Part shown: positions 1 through 7,406 of the stretch, one piece after another
How the letters are laid out: each line of letters starts with the position of its first letter
Numbering within the stretch: position 1 is the first letter of the stretch
NCBI RefSeq assembly: GCF_900109295.1
Contig: NZ_FOIZ01000001.1
Location: 1,550,001-1,614,000, forward strand
DNA length: 64,000 nt
Direction: 5' to 3'
Source of the DNA: Cognatiyoonia koreensis
GTDB taxonomy: Bacteria; Pseudomonadota; Alphaproteobacteria; Rhodobacterales; Rhodobacteraceae
Notes under the pieces: model-generated
What the model was told of the DNA's origin: nothing
Databases searched by the model: none
What the model saw: the letters and a program-made list of their open reading frames with translations, nothing else
Made by a program: the position numbers and the translations under genes

Positions 1-47
1 ACGGTGAGTGTGCTTTCGCTGCCCGCGTTGGTTGCTTCGTCGGTCAT
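1..47 (-). CDS. 5' end of an unknown protein cut by the window edge
   Basis: A minus-strand start codon at 45-47 is preceded by a good Shine-Dalgarno (GAGGAG, seven bases before the ATG). It opens a frame reading MTDEATNAGSESTLT before the left edge. Only 15 residues are visible, so no family can be assigned. The start is credible because of the ribosome site and because the divergent small gene begins about 100 bases away, leaving room for two promoters. Confidence 0.5.
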   Translation of the reverse strand, partial: MTDEATNAGSESTLT

Positions 48-153
48 TTGGGTTCTCCTCTGGTGTGCTCGGTCGTGTCCTAGCGGCCCTACGCAAACCT
101 TGCAAGCAAGTCCCGCGGACGTTAGGCCAGCAACACGAGATGCGGGGTAGGAC

Positions 154-369
154 ATGGATGTTTTGATTTGGATCGGCGCAGGGCTGACAGTACTCGGACT
201 GGCCGGAATCATCTATTCTATGGTTCTGGTGACCATGGCAAAGCGCGCAAACCTATCGGATGAAGACATGCGCACGAGGCTTGGCAAGATACTGCCATTG
301 AACCTCGGCACGCTTTTCCTGTCGATGATTGGGCTGATGATGGTGATCGTCGGCCTGATGCTTGGCTAA
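154..369 (+). CDS. Small two-helix membrane protein of unknown function
   Basis: The 71-residue product has two hydrophobic stretches, about residues 5-28 and 50-70, separated by a charged loop containing AKRANLSDEDMRTRLGK. This is what a small inner-membrane hairpin protein looks like. I do not recognise a family. Its stop overlaps the last four bases of the convergent ArsR-type repressor gene, so the two 3' ends meet without an intergenic terminator. The start follows GGGGTAGG. It could belong to the sulfide locus, but nothing in the sequence shows this. Confidence 0.6.
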   Translation: MDVLIWIGAGLTVLGLAGIIYSMVLVTMAKRANLSDEDMRTRLGKILPLNLGTLFLSMIGLMMVIVGLMLG

Positions 370-686
370 GACTCTGGGCAGAACACTTCGTACAGCCGCT
401 CAAGCACGGGGCGCACGCGCGGATCGGACAGCCGATACCTCTTGACCCGTCCTTCGCGTTCAAAGGTGACAAGTCCTTCGCCACGCAACCGGGCAAGCTG
501 GCTTGAAACATATGATTGCGGCGCATTGAGTGCCGCCTCCAGCTCTCCGACCGTTTTGTCTCCAGGTACAAGCGCGCACAAAATACGCAGGCGTGACGGA
601 TTGGACAGCACCTTCAACATTTCAGCCGCTTCAGCCGCACCGGCATCCATAGGATCTACAGTAAATACATCTCTCATGAACCTCAT
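366..686 (-). CDS. bigR: BigR/SqrR-type ArsR-family sulfide/persulfide repressor
   Basis: A 106-residue winged-helix ArsR protein: LSNPSRLRILCAL is the first helix pair, then VGELEAAL and the recognition region SYVSSQLARLRGEGLV, then a beta wing. Two cysteines are present, one in RILCAL and one in the C-terminal FCPES. They sit where BigR, SqrR and YgaV carry the pair that forms a disulfide or tetrasulfide when persulfides are present. These proteins are known to repress sulfide-oxidation genes until they sense reactive sulfur. The gene is divergent from exactly such genes, and a long dyad lies in the shared promoter. The start may instead be the ATG nine bases downstream (677), as neither has a strong ribosome site. 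Confidence 0.88.
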   Translation of the reverse strand: MRFMRDVFTVDPMDAGAAEAAEMLKVLSNPSRLRILCALVPGDKTVGELEAALNAPQSYVSSQLARLRGEGLVTFEREGRVKRYRLSDPRVRPVLERLYEVFCPES

Positions 687-702
687 CTAGCAGGAAAAAT
701 AA

Positions 703-724
703 CACATGCCAATATTGAAATGTG
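703..724. promoter_or_regulatory. Candidate BigR operator (22-base dyad)
   Basis: The 22 bases have the form CACATnnCAATATTGnnATGTG, with 18 of 22 positions obeying dyad symmetry around the centre at 713/714. The dyad is AT-rich and lies midway between the divergent repressor and persulfide-dioxygenase genes. It overlaps the likely -35 element of the latter. Both features are expected of an ArsR-family operator that represses the operon and its own gene. Confidence 0.7.
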
Positions 725-742
725 ATTTTAAACGACTAATGT
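715..742 (+). promoter_or_regulatory. Likely promoter of the persulfide-dioxygenase operon
   Basis: TTGAAA at 715-720 and TAATGT at 737-742, separated by 16 bases, resemble sigma-70 -35 and -10 boxes. The -35 box lies inside the dyad, so a bound repressor would block polymerase. Transcription would start near 749, shortly before the AGGAGA ribosome site. The assignment rests on sequence resemblance only. Confidence 0.45.
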
Positions 743-762
743 AACACCAAAGGAGATTCGCC

Positions 763-1626
763 ATGCATCCAAACGTCAAAGCTTTCTTCGACGACGCGAC
801 AAACACCGTGTCTTATGTTGTATCCGAACCCGAAGGGTCTGCCTGCGCGATCATCGACTCTGTTTGGGATTACGATCCTGCATCGGGACGGACGGATACA
901 AGCTCCGCCGATGAAATCATCGCCTACGTGAAAGAAAATGGTCTGCGCACCGAGTGGATACTCGAAAGCCATGTGCACGCAGATCATTTGTCTGCTGCGC
1001 CCTACTTGCAAGAGGCCTTGGGCGGCAAGATCGGAATCGGGACGAATATCACAATCGTGCAGGACACGTTCGGAAAAGTCTTCAATGAGGGGACCCAGTT
1101 TCAGCGGGACGGATCGCAATTCGACGCCCTTTTCAAGGACGGCGACAGCATTCATGTCGGTCAACTGCGTGTCGATGTGATGCATACGCCCGGCCACACG
1201 CCAGCTTGCCTGACTTATGTGATCGGTGACGCTGCTTTCGTGGGCGATACGCTTTTCATGCCTGATTTCGGCACCGCTCGCTGCGACTTTCCCGGTGGTT
1301 CGGCCACGGACCTGTACAACTCGATCCAGAAAATCCTGGCGCTCCCAGACGAAACACGGATTTTCGTCGGTCATGACTACAAGGCTCCAGGTCGTGACGA
1401 TTATGCGTGGGAAACGACAGTGGGCGAGCAAAAGGCTCTTAATGTCCATGTCGGCGCGGGTAAACCGATGGAAGATTTTGTTGCCATGCGCACGCAGCGT
1501 GATGCGACGCTCGGCATGCCGCGGCTGATCCTGCCAAGTATTCAGACCAACATGCGGGCTGGCAAACTGCCGGAACCCGAAGACAACGGCACAAGCTACT
1601 TCAAAGTGCCGATCAACCAGCTTTAG
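763..1626 (+). CDS. ETHE1-like persulfide dioxygenase / Blh metallo-beta-lactamase-fold hydrolase
   Basis: A 287-residue metallo-beta-lactamase-fold protein. The motif HVHADH gives H70, H72, D74 and H75; TPGHT gives H145; D162 (VGDTLF) and H204 (GHDY) complete the metal site. This is the persulfide dioxygenase/Blh pattern, in which an iron centre oxidises glutathione persulfide to sulfite. It matches the hydrolase half of Blh, the main target of BigR. In Blh an N-terminal DUF442 domain is fused to it; here that domain is a separate gene at the end of the operon. The start follows AGGAGA. Substrate is inferred from family and context. Confidence 0.88.
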   Translation: MHPNVKAFFDDATNTVSYVVSEPEGSACAIIDSVWDYDPASGRTDTSSADEIIAYVKENGLRTEWILESHVHADHLSAAPYLQEALGGKIGIGTNITIVQDTFGKVFNEGTQFQRDGSQFDALFKDGDSIHVGQLRVDVMHTPGHTPACLTYVIGDAAFVGDTLFMPDFGTARCDFPGGSATDLYNSIQKILALPDETRIFVGHDYKAPGRDDYAWETTVGEQKALNVHVGAGKPMEDFVAMRTQRDATLGMPRLILPSIQTNMRAGKLPEPEDNGTSYFKVPINQL

Positions 1627-1636
1627 GACACAACAC

Positions 1637-2062
1637 ATGCAAACGGATTGGTTATGGGGCCTGCTTGGCGGCGGGCTTATTGGATCGGCTGCGGCGCTTT
1701 ATCTGCTCGTTAACGGCCGCATCATGGGCGCGTCAGGGATCATTGGCGGGCTCGTTGACGGATCTGCCAAAGCAGCCTGGGCCGAGCGAGCTGCCTTTCT
1801 TGCCGGACTTTTTATCATACCGGCAGTACTCGCCTACCTCATGGGCGGGTCAGATACGCACCTGACATCAAATGTGGCCGTGATCATCGTCGCAGGTCTT
1901 CTGGTCGGCATCGGAACGCGGGTCGCCAATGGCTGCACAAGCGGACATGGCGTCTGCGGTATCAGCCGGCTGTCCTTGCGGGGCATGGTCGCGACAGTCT
2001 TTTACATCGGTGCGGGTGGCCTGACCGTCGTCCTGTTCAAACACACGTTAGGGGTGATCTGA
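1637..2062 (+). CDS. YeeE/YedE-family sulfur transport protein, first half
   Basis: A 141-residue hydrophobic protein with about four membrane spans and the conserved cysteine segment [16 protein letters not shown], the hallmark of YeeE/YedE (DUF395) proteins. This family imports sulfur compounds such as thiosulfate and hands sulfur between cysteines. At half the usual length it needs its partner, which begins on the last base of this gene's stop codon (TGATG), so the two are translationally coupled. It lies ten bases after the persulfide-dioxygenase gene, in the BigR-controlled operon. The direction of transport and the cargo are not shown. Confidence 0.85.
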   Translation: MQTDWLWGLLGGGLIGSAAALYLLVNGRIMGASGIIGGLVDGSAKAAWAERAAFLAGLFIIPAVLAYLMGGSDTHLTSNVAVIIVAGLLVGIGTRVANGCTSGHGVCGISRLSLRGMVATVFYIGAGGLTVVLFKHTLGVI

Positions 2063-2493
2063 TGCGGGCAGTTTACGCTTTCCTTGCCGGTAGTCTTTTT
2101 GGTGCAGGTCTATTGCTGTCTGGCATGACGGACACCCGAAAGGTTCAGGGCTGGCTTGACGTCTTTGGGGACTGGGACCCGACACTAGCCTTTGTCATGG
2201 GGGGCGCAATAATCCCGATGGCAATCGCATGGCGTTTCGTCAACGGACGCACCCCTGTGCTTGGCGGACGTTTTCCGCCCCCACCGGAACCCAAGCTGGG
2301 TCATAACCTTGTTGTCGGTTCGGTCCTTTTTGGGGCGGGATGGGGTCTGTCAGGCCTCTGCCCCGGTCCGTCTATCGCCTCGTTGTCATTTGGTGGTTGG
2401 GGCGGCATTCTGTTTGTCGCCGCCATGCTGATCGGCATGGGTCTTGCGCCGTCGGTGCGGACACGTCTGGACGCGCTTGCAGAGGCGGGATAA
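2062..2493 (+). CDS. YeeE/YedE-family sulfur transport protein, second half
   Basis: A 143-residue membrane protein of the same DUF395 family as its upstream neighbour. The signature GAGWGLSGLCPGPSIASL carries the conserved cysteine. Its N-terminus (GSLFGAGLLLSGMTDTRKV) is typical of the second member of two-gene PmpA/PmpB-like pairs. The start ATG shares one base with the preceding stop. The product presumably forms the complete channel with the first half in the inner membrane and works with the sulfurtransferase that follows. Confidence 0.85.
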   Translation: MRAVYAFLAGSLFGAGLLLSGMTDTRKVQGWLDVFGDWDPTLAFVMGGAIIPMAIAWRFVNGRTPVLGGRFPPPPEPKLGHNLVVGSVLFGAGWGLSGLCPGPSIASLSFGGWGGILFVAAMLIGMGLAPSVRTRLDALAEAG

Positions 2494-2503
2494 TCAGGCG
2501 GAC

Positions 2504-2935
2504 ATGGATATTCGCACACTGACCCCTGATTACGCGGTTTCACCGCAGATTGATCCCGAAGACTGCGCCGCGCTTTTCGAAGCGGGGTTCGGAACGATTA
2601 TTTGTAATCGCCCGAATGCGGAAATTCCGGCCTCACACCATGACGATGTGATGGCAAGTGCGGCCGCTGCTGCCGGGCTTGCCTTTCTGTCACTGCCGGT
2701 AACGCATCAGACCATGACGCTGGAAATCATCGCAAAGCAAGCAGAAGTCGTCGCCCAATCGGACAAACCAGTGCTCGCCTATTGTGCGTCTGGGACACGG
2801 TCCAGCATCGTCTGGGCGCTCGGGCAGGCTGGCGAGATGCCTGCGGACGAGATTATTGCTGCAGCCGCAAAGGCTGGCTATGATCTAGGCGGCCTGAAAC
2901 CACAGATAGAAATGCTGGCTGCGAAGAAAGGCTAA
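2504..2935 (+). CDS. DUF442 (TIGR01244-type) sulfurtransferase
   Basis: A 143-residue protein resembling the phosphatase-like DUF442 domain found at the N-terminus of Blh. The active loop is CASGTRSS (from YCASGTRSSIVWAL), the P-loop-like cysteine signature of this family, which acts as a rhodanese-type sulfurtransferase. The operon therefore encodes as separate proteins what Blh carries in one chain. I chose the ATG at 2504 because it has the ribosome site AGGCGG and avoids a long overlap with the preceding gene. It is the last gene of the sulfide operon, and 62 bases without a clear terminator separate it from the convergent FliM-like gene. Confidence 0.85.
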   Translation: MDIRTLTPDYAVSPQIDPEDCAALFEAGFGTIICNRPNAEIPASHHDDVMASAAAAAGLAFLSLPVTHQTMTLEIIAKQAEVVAQSDKPVLAYCASGTRSSIVWALGQAGEMPADEIIAAAAKAGYDLGGLKPQIEMLAAKKG

Positions 2936-2997
2936 TCGGCCGTGCCTGCTTCGCAGACGTAAGCCACAGAAGACTTGCGGGTTTCAATCCCTACTAC

Positions 2998-3969
2998 CTA
3001 GTCGGCAACGGGCGACGCCACTTGCGCGATGCCCATCTGACCGCCTTCCAAGGCTGCGGTCGAACGGCGTGGCGTTAGGTTCGTCATTGCCGGTGCAATC
3101 GGGTTTTCAAGCCGCACGGCAATGTGTCCGCCAGATTGGCCAAGTCGGGCTTTGGCCACCTTGACCCCATCAGGACCAACTAATGTGACCGAGCTGACTG
3201 TGCACCCATGCAGCGGCAATACTTGTCCGGTCTGCAGGTTGTTCGCCACATGCAGCGGCAAATCGAAACGATGCAAGATGGCGCTGAGTGCTGCAGGAGC
3301 CCTCATCACCGTATCATGCAGCTCTGCTGACCAATCCGCTGAAAGAGGCGCGACCTTTGCCGGTTTCACCGGCACCTCATCCCATGGAAGGGCCAGCAGC
3401 AGTTCGCCGCGCCGATCTGTTCCGCCCAAATCAAGCGTCAATCGCATCAGCCGATAGGTGACATGTGGCAGGACAAGCCCGATCGCGCGCACGTCGTCAT
3501 ATCGTTCTGTATGCACTATACCCGTCGTCCAACCGTCAAGCGCGGTATTGGACGTCGTATCTGCGAGCTGTCCAAACAGTCCCGCCAACATCGGCTCTGC
3601 AAGGACAAGATCGGCAAGGGTGATCGGCCTTTCGTCAGGTCCGGACGCCCCGATCCGGCCCGTTGTTTGCACCTCGACGATCGCTGCGACAAAAGCGCGA
3701 TCAAGCGCGAGGACGCCGACTGTTTCACCTAGGGAATTCGCGAGCTTGAGCAAAAGCAGCTCATCGCGCAGTGTATCCTGAACACCGTCGAGTTCGAGTG
3801 TTTCTTCGACGACCCCGCCTACGGTAAGCTGCAAACCAACGGTGCGTTCAGCAGCGCGGGTGACAGCCAGACGCATCGCGCGCGATGCGGTAACCGGGAC
3901 CTCTGTCGCCGTGGCGGCAGTGCGCCCGATCATGCGCTGCAATACTGCTGGGTTGCTTTTGCCGGTCAT
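2998..3969 (-). CDS. Orphan FliM/FliN (SpoA) domain protein
   Basis: A protein of about 323 residues whose last third (VLPLHGCTVSSVTLVGPDG and following) resembles the SpoA surface-presentation domain of FliM/FliN C-ring proteins. The preceding part is a divergent FliM-like middle domain. No flagellar gene lies nearby. It stands 64 bases after the symporter-kinase gene on the same strand, so it may be co-transcribed with it. I chose the ATG at 3969, which has AAGG seven bases upstream; an ATG at 3987 would add six residues. Whether it joins the flagellar switch or does something else is unknown. Confidence 0.65.
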   Translation of the reverse strand: MTGKSNPAVLQRMIGRTAATATEVPVTASRAMRLAVTRAAERTVGLQLTVGGVVEETLELDGVQDTLRDELLLLKLANSLGETVGVLALDRAFVAAIVEVQTTGRIGASGPDERPITLADLVLAEPMLAGLFGQLADTTSNTALDGWTTGIVHTERYDDVRAIGLVLPHVTYRLMRLTLDLGGTDRRGELLLALPWDEVPVKPAKVAPLSADWSAELHDTVMRAPAALSAILHRFDLPLHVANNLQTGQVLPLHGCTVSSVTLVGPDGVKVAKARLGQSGGHIAVRLENPIAPAMTNLTPRRSTAALEGGQMGIAQVASPVAD

Positions 3970-4033
3970 TCCGTAGCCTTCTGACATACGCAGGTTGGTC
4001 TACAGGAAAACGGTTACCGATCTGCTAATATCA

Positions 4034-6724
4034 TTACTGTGCCGCGACAGCTTGTGGTGCCGGCAAGGTCACCCGAAACGCACCACCCCCCTGCCCAGGC
4101 AAATAGGCGATACGCCCACCAAGCCGCGCCATGACTTCACGGCAAATCGCAAGCCCTAACCCGGCACCGCCTGCCCGCGCATGATCCGTAAGGCGCGCGA
4201 ATTTTTCAAAGATCATTTGTTGGCTTTCGGTTTCGATACCCGATCCGTTATCAATGAAATCAACAACATATGATCCGGCAACCAGATGTGCACGTATTCG
4301 CAGCGTCGGCTGATCAGCGTCACAATACTTCGACGCGTTTGCTATCAAATTAATGAAAACCTGGCAAAGCCGGTCTGTATCGGTGGTCAGCGTAATGTCT
4401 TCGTTGCTTGTCTTGCGCTTGATGATCAACGCTTTGTCATGCAAGCCGGCAGACCCGACTGCACGGTCGAGCAATTCAGACAAGCGACAGGTCTGTTCGT
4501 GCAACGTCACCTGTCCGTTTTCGAGCACAGACAGGTCCAGCAGATCATCAAGCAACCGGGTCAATCGCATCGATTCATCATGGATAATCCCGGCATGGCG
4601 TGCCTTTTCCTCGGCTGTCATATCCATATCGCGCAGAATTTCTGAAAAAGACCGGATAGACGTCATTGGCGTGCGCAATTCATGGCTGATCTGGCTCAGA
4701 AAGGCATCCTTCTGCACGGAAAGGGCCGTAAGTTTGGCGTTCGCATCACGCAATGCACGGGCGGTACGTTCCTGCTCTGCCGATTTGGCCTCCAACTTGT
4801 TGGAATATTCCATGATCTGCGCCGCCTCGTCAGCAACAGCGATCAGGTCTTCCACCGAAACGCTTGCCCCTTGTGTCATCCGCCCCACCATCGCGTGTGC
4901 CGTCGCCGCACCGACCGAACCGGCCAGTTCGCGCTCAAGTCGCGCGACAAAATCGGGGGTGACATCCGGCAGATAGCCCTGCTTTCCCTGCGCGGCGGCG
5001 GCCGCTTGAAAGATCGTCTGCGCTTCGGCTGAACCAATAATGCGTTGTGACATGATCAACAGGTCTTCGGCGTTTGCTGCACTTTGGGACCAGGTCGGCG
5101 TTGCACCGGAATGCTCGAACACGTTTACGAATTGCGCACCCTGCAACCGTTCCAGTGGGCTTGGGAACGTCAGGATCGAAACGACAAAGAACATCACGCT
5201 ATTCAGCAGCATCGACCACAACAGGCCGTGAACAAGCGGATCGATCCCAGTGATCCCGAAAAAGGCTTCGGGTCGCAACCATGTCATGCCGAAGGGTCCA
5301 TTCGACATAACATCAAGAGGAATGACCGCACCGGGACCAAAGCTTGGCAGAAAAAGGGCCCATACCCAGACGCCAAACCCGGTAAGCAATCCTGCAGCGG
5401 CACCAAGCCGTGTTGCCCCGCGCCAGAATATACCGCCCAGCATCGCAGGCAGCACCTGCACTGCCCCCGTGAAAGAGATGAGACCGATTGCAGCCAGCGC
5501 GGTTCCCCCGCCAGACAGGCGATAATAGAAATAGCCAAGCGTCAGGATTGCAGCGATCGACAACCGGCGCGAAATGATAATGACGCGCCTGACATCGCCG
5601 GACCGCGACGCGCCCTCATCCCCGCCAGAGCGCAGCCAGATCGGCAGCACGATGTGGTTTGATACCATCGTTGCCAGTGCAATCGTCGCAACGATGACCA
5701 TGGATGTCGCCGAGGAAAAACCGCCAAGAAACGAAAGAACCGCAAGGCCGTTCTCCCCTTGTCGCAAAGGCAATGTCAGAACGAAAAGGTCCGGGTTCGC
5801 CGTGATCGGCATGACGTTTAGGCCAACAACTGCAATTGGCAGTACGAAAAGGCTCATCAGGAAAAGGTATGCGGGAAAAGCCCAGCTTGCGATCTGCAGG
5901 TGTCGTTCGTCTGCGTTTTCCACGACAAGAACCTGAAACATACGTGGCAAACACAGGAACGCCGCCGCAGATAAGAAAATCAGGCTGATCCAGCGTCCGC
6001 TGCCTTGGTTCCAGGCCGAAATCGGTGAGGTTTCTATCGCTGTAAGTGTTGCTGCCACCCCGCCACCAAGTCCCCAAACAACGAAGATGCCGACTGCCAG
6101 CAGCGCGACAAGCTTGACAATGGCCTCGACCGCGATGGCGATCACGATGCCATTGTGCCTTTCATTCGCATCTAGGTTGCGGGTGCCAAATAGGACGGTA
6201 AACACTGCCAAGCCGACAGCCACCCAGATCGCATTCGCATTCAGGTCCGAGTCGTCCCAGGCCACGCCACTGTTTTCTGCGAAGACCGAGAATGACAGGG
6301 TAACTGATTGCAGTTGCAGCGCGATATAGGGCGTCGCTGCGACAATCGCCATCAGCGTTACGACGACGCCCAAAAGTGTCGATTTGCCAAAACGGCTGGA
6401 AATCAGATCGGCAATCGAGGTGATCCGCTGTGTCTTGCCAATCCGCACCAGCCGGCGCAGGATGATCCACCACCCGACCATGACAAGCGTCGGGCCAAGG
6501 TAAATTGTCACGAATTCCAGCCCTGACCGCGCGGCGTAACCAACGGCTCCATAGAACGTCCAAGCCGTGCAATAAATCGACAGCGAAAGCGTATAGATCA
6601 GCGGAGAGTTCAACCAGGCCCGGTTGCCTGCTGCTGCTCGCCTTTCAGCCATGAAGGCAACGGCGAAAAGGAACGTCACATAGGCGAGCGCAACGGCGAT
6701 CACCCAGCTGAAGTCCAGCGTCAT
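4034..6724 (-). CDS. Na+/solute symporter (SLC5)-histidine kinase fusion, CrbS-like
   Basis: An 896-residue protein. Residues 1 to about 500 form a sodium/solute symporter domain with about 12-13 membrane spans. A cytoplasmic linker of about 100 residues follows, in the position of the STAC domain known from CbrA/CrbS-type proteins, then a coiled coil. The DHp segment SHELRTP has its phospho-acceptor at H681, and the ATPase domain carries NLIANASKY, DNGSGI and GAGLGLAI. CrbS-type kinases control acetate use in other bacteria, so a small organic acid is a reasonable ligand guess. Its start overlaps the preceding small gene by four bases (ATGA). Confidence 0.9.
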   Translation of the reverse strand: MTLDFSWVIAVALAYVTFLFAVAFMAERRAAAGNRAWLNSPLIYTLSLSIYCTAWTFYGAVGYAARSGLEFVTIYLGPTLVMVGWWIILRRLVRIGKTQRITSIADLISSRFGKSTLLGVVVTLMAIVAATPYIALQLQSVTLSFSVFAENSGVAWDDSDLNANAIWVAVGLAVFTVLFGTRNLDANERHNGIVIAIAVEAIVKLVALLAVGIFVVWGLGGGVAATLTAIETSPISAWNQGSGRWISLIFLSAAAFLCLPRMFQVLVVENADERHLQIASWAFPAYLFLMSLFVLPIAVVGLNVMPITANPDLFVLTLPLRQGENGLAVLSFLGGFSSATSMVIVATIALATMVSNHIVLPIWLRSGGDEGASRSGDVRRVIIISRRLSIAAILTLGYFYYRLSGGGTALAAIGLISFTGAVQVLPAMLGGIFWRGATRLGAAAGLLTGFGVWVWALFLPSFGPGAVIPLDVMSNGPFGMTWLRPEAFFGITGIDPLVHGLLWSMLLNSVMFFVVSILTFPSPLERLQGAQFVNVFEHSGATPTWSQSAANAEDLLIMSQRIIGSAEAQTIFQAAAAAQGKQGYLPDVTPDFVARLERELAGSVGAATAHAMVGRMTQGASVSVEDLIAVADEAAQIMEYSNKLEAKSAEQERTARALRDANAKLTALSVQKDAFLSQISHELRTPMTSIRSFSEILRDMDMTAEEKARHAGIIHDESMRLTRLLDDLLDLSVLENGQVTLHEQTCRLSELLDRAVGSAGLHDKALIIKRKTSNEDITLTTDTDRLCQVFINLIANASKYCDADQPTLRIRAHLVAGSYVVDFIDNGSGIETESQQMIFEKFARLTDHARAGGAGLGLAICREVMARLGGRIAYLPGQGGGAFRVTLPAPQAVAAQ

Positions 6725-6975
6725 TTCGGCTCCGTTTCCGGTTTTAGCCCACGAGTGATGAGTGCGCAGACTACAATCAGCACGATCCAGACACCGAAAA
6801 CATATAACATCGCATCAGCATTGCTGGTGGATGTGCCATCACCGGTGTTCCACATCAATGGAACGAACCAAAGTATCGCCCCGAAGACTGGCAAGATCCG
6901 CACGGCGTCCCGCAGGCGGCGCTGCCGGTAGGATTTGCGTTCAAGGAACAGCTGGCTTTTCTTGATCTGGTTCAT
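6721..6975 (-). CDS. Small membrane protein coupled to the symporter-kinase
   Basis: An 84-residue protein with a basic N-terminus (MNQIKKSQLFLERKSYRQRR) and two membrane helices, at about residues 28-43 and 57-75. It overlaps both neighbours by four bases (ATGA junctions), so it is translated together with the receiver protein upstream and the symporter-kinase downstream. Small two-helix proteins often accompany solute symporters as accessory subunits. That is the most natural reading here, but I do not recognise a named family. Confidence 0.75.
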   Translation of the reverse strand: MNQIKKSQLFLERKSYRQRRLRDAVRILPVFGAILWFVPLMWNTGDGTSTSNADAMLYVFGVWIVLIVVCALITRGLKPETEPK

Positions 6976-7340
6976 TCGCCCAGAACAGTGCGCACGTAAT
7001 CGCGCACTTCGGTGTTGGAAAATGGCTTGGTCATGAAATGGTTGGCACCCAATTCGTGCGCAAGGTCGCGGTCTTTGGTCTGGCCTCGCGCTGTCAACAT
7101 CAGCACTGGCAGCGATGACGTGCGTTCATCGCCACGCAGATCGCGCAGGATATCAAAGCCGCTGCGCCCTGGCAGCATAACATCAAGGATGATCATGTCT
7201 GGCGGTGTTGACGTCACTTTGGCAAACGCCGTCTGGCCGTCTTCATGTGTATGCACTGTGAACCCGTCACGAGACAGAATGAAGCTGATCGCCTCGATGA
7301 TGTTTGGTTCATCTTCGATCAGAAGGACGCGTTTGCCCAT
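6972..7340 (-). CDS. Single-domain response regulator (CheY-like receiver)
   Basis: A 122-residue receiver domain with the acidic pocket (LLIEDEP), phospho-acceptor D53 (IILDVMLPG), the switch threonine in LMLTARG and the lysine in FMTKPFS. There is no output domain, so it must act through a partner protein or as a relay. CrbS is normally paired with a DNA-binding LuxR-type regulator, so a lone receiver here is unusual. The gene overlaps the next one by four bases and is very likely the partner of the symporter-kinase two genes on. Confidence 0.9.
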   Translation of the reverse strand: MGKRVLLIEDEPNIIEAISFILSRDGFTVHTHEDGQTAFAKVTSTPPDMIILDVMLPGRSGFDILRDLRGDERTSSLPVLMLTARGQTKDRDLAHELGANHFMTKPFSNTEVRDYVRTVLGE

Positions 7341-7406
7341 TCAGTCTGTCCTCCCTGCACTTCTCCCACGGCAACTATTGCCACAAAGCGACTGGCTGTC
7401 AAAGTA

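Noticed and set aside
736..1638. 300-codon minus-strand frame opposite the persulfide dioxygenase gene
   Set aside because: The plus strand carries the full set of metal-binding residues, and the minus frame has no family resemblance.
2936..2997. GGTTTCAATCCC looking like a tRNA T-arm
   Set aside because: The five-base stem does not pair and no acceptor, D or anticodon arm can be built around it.
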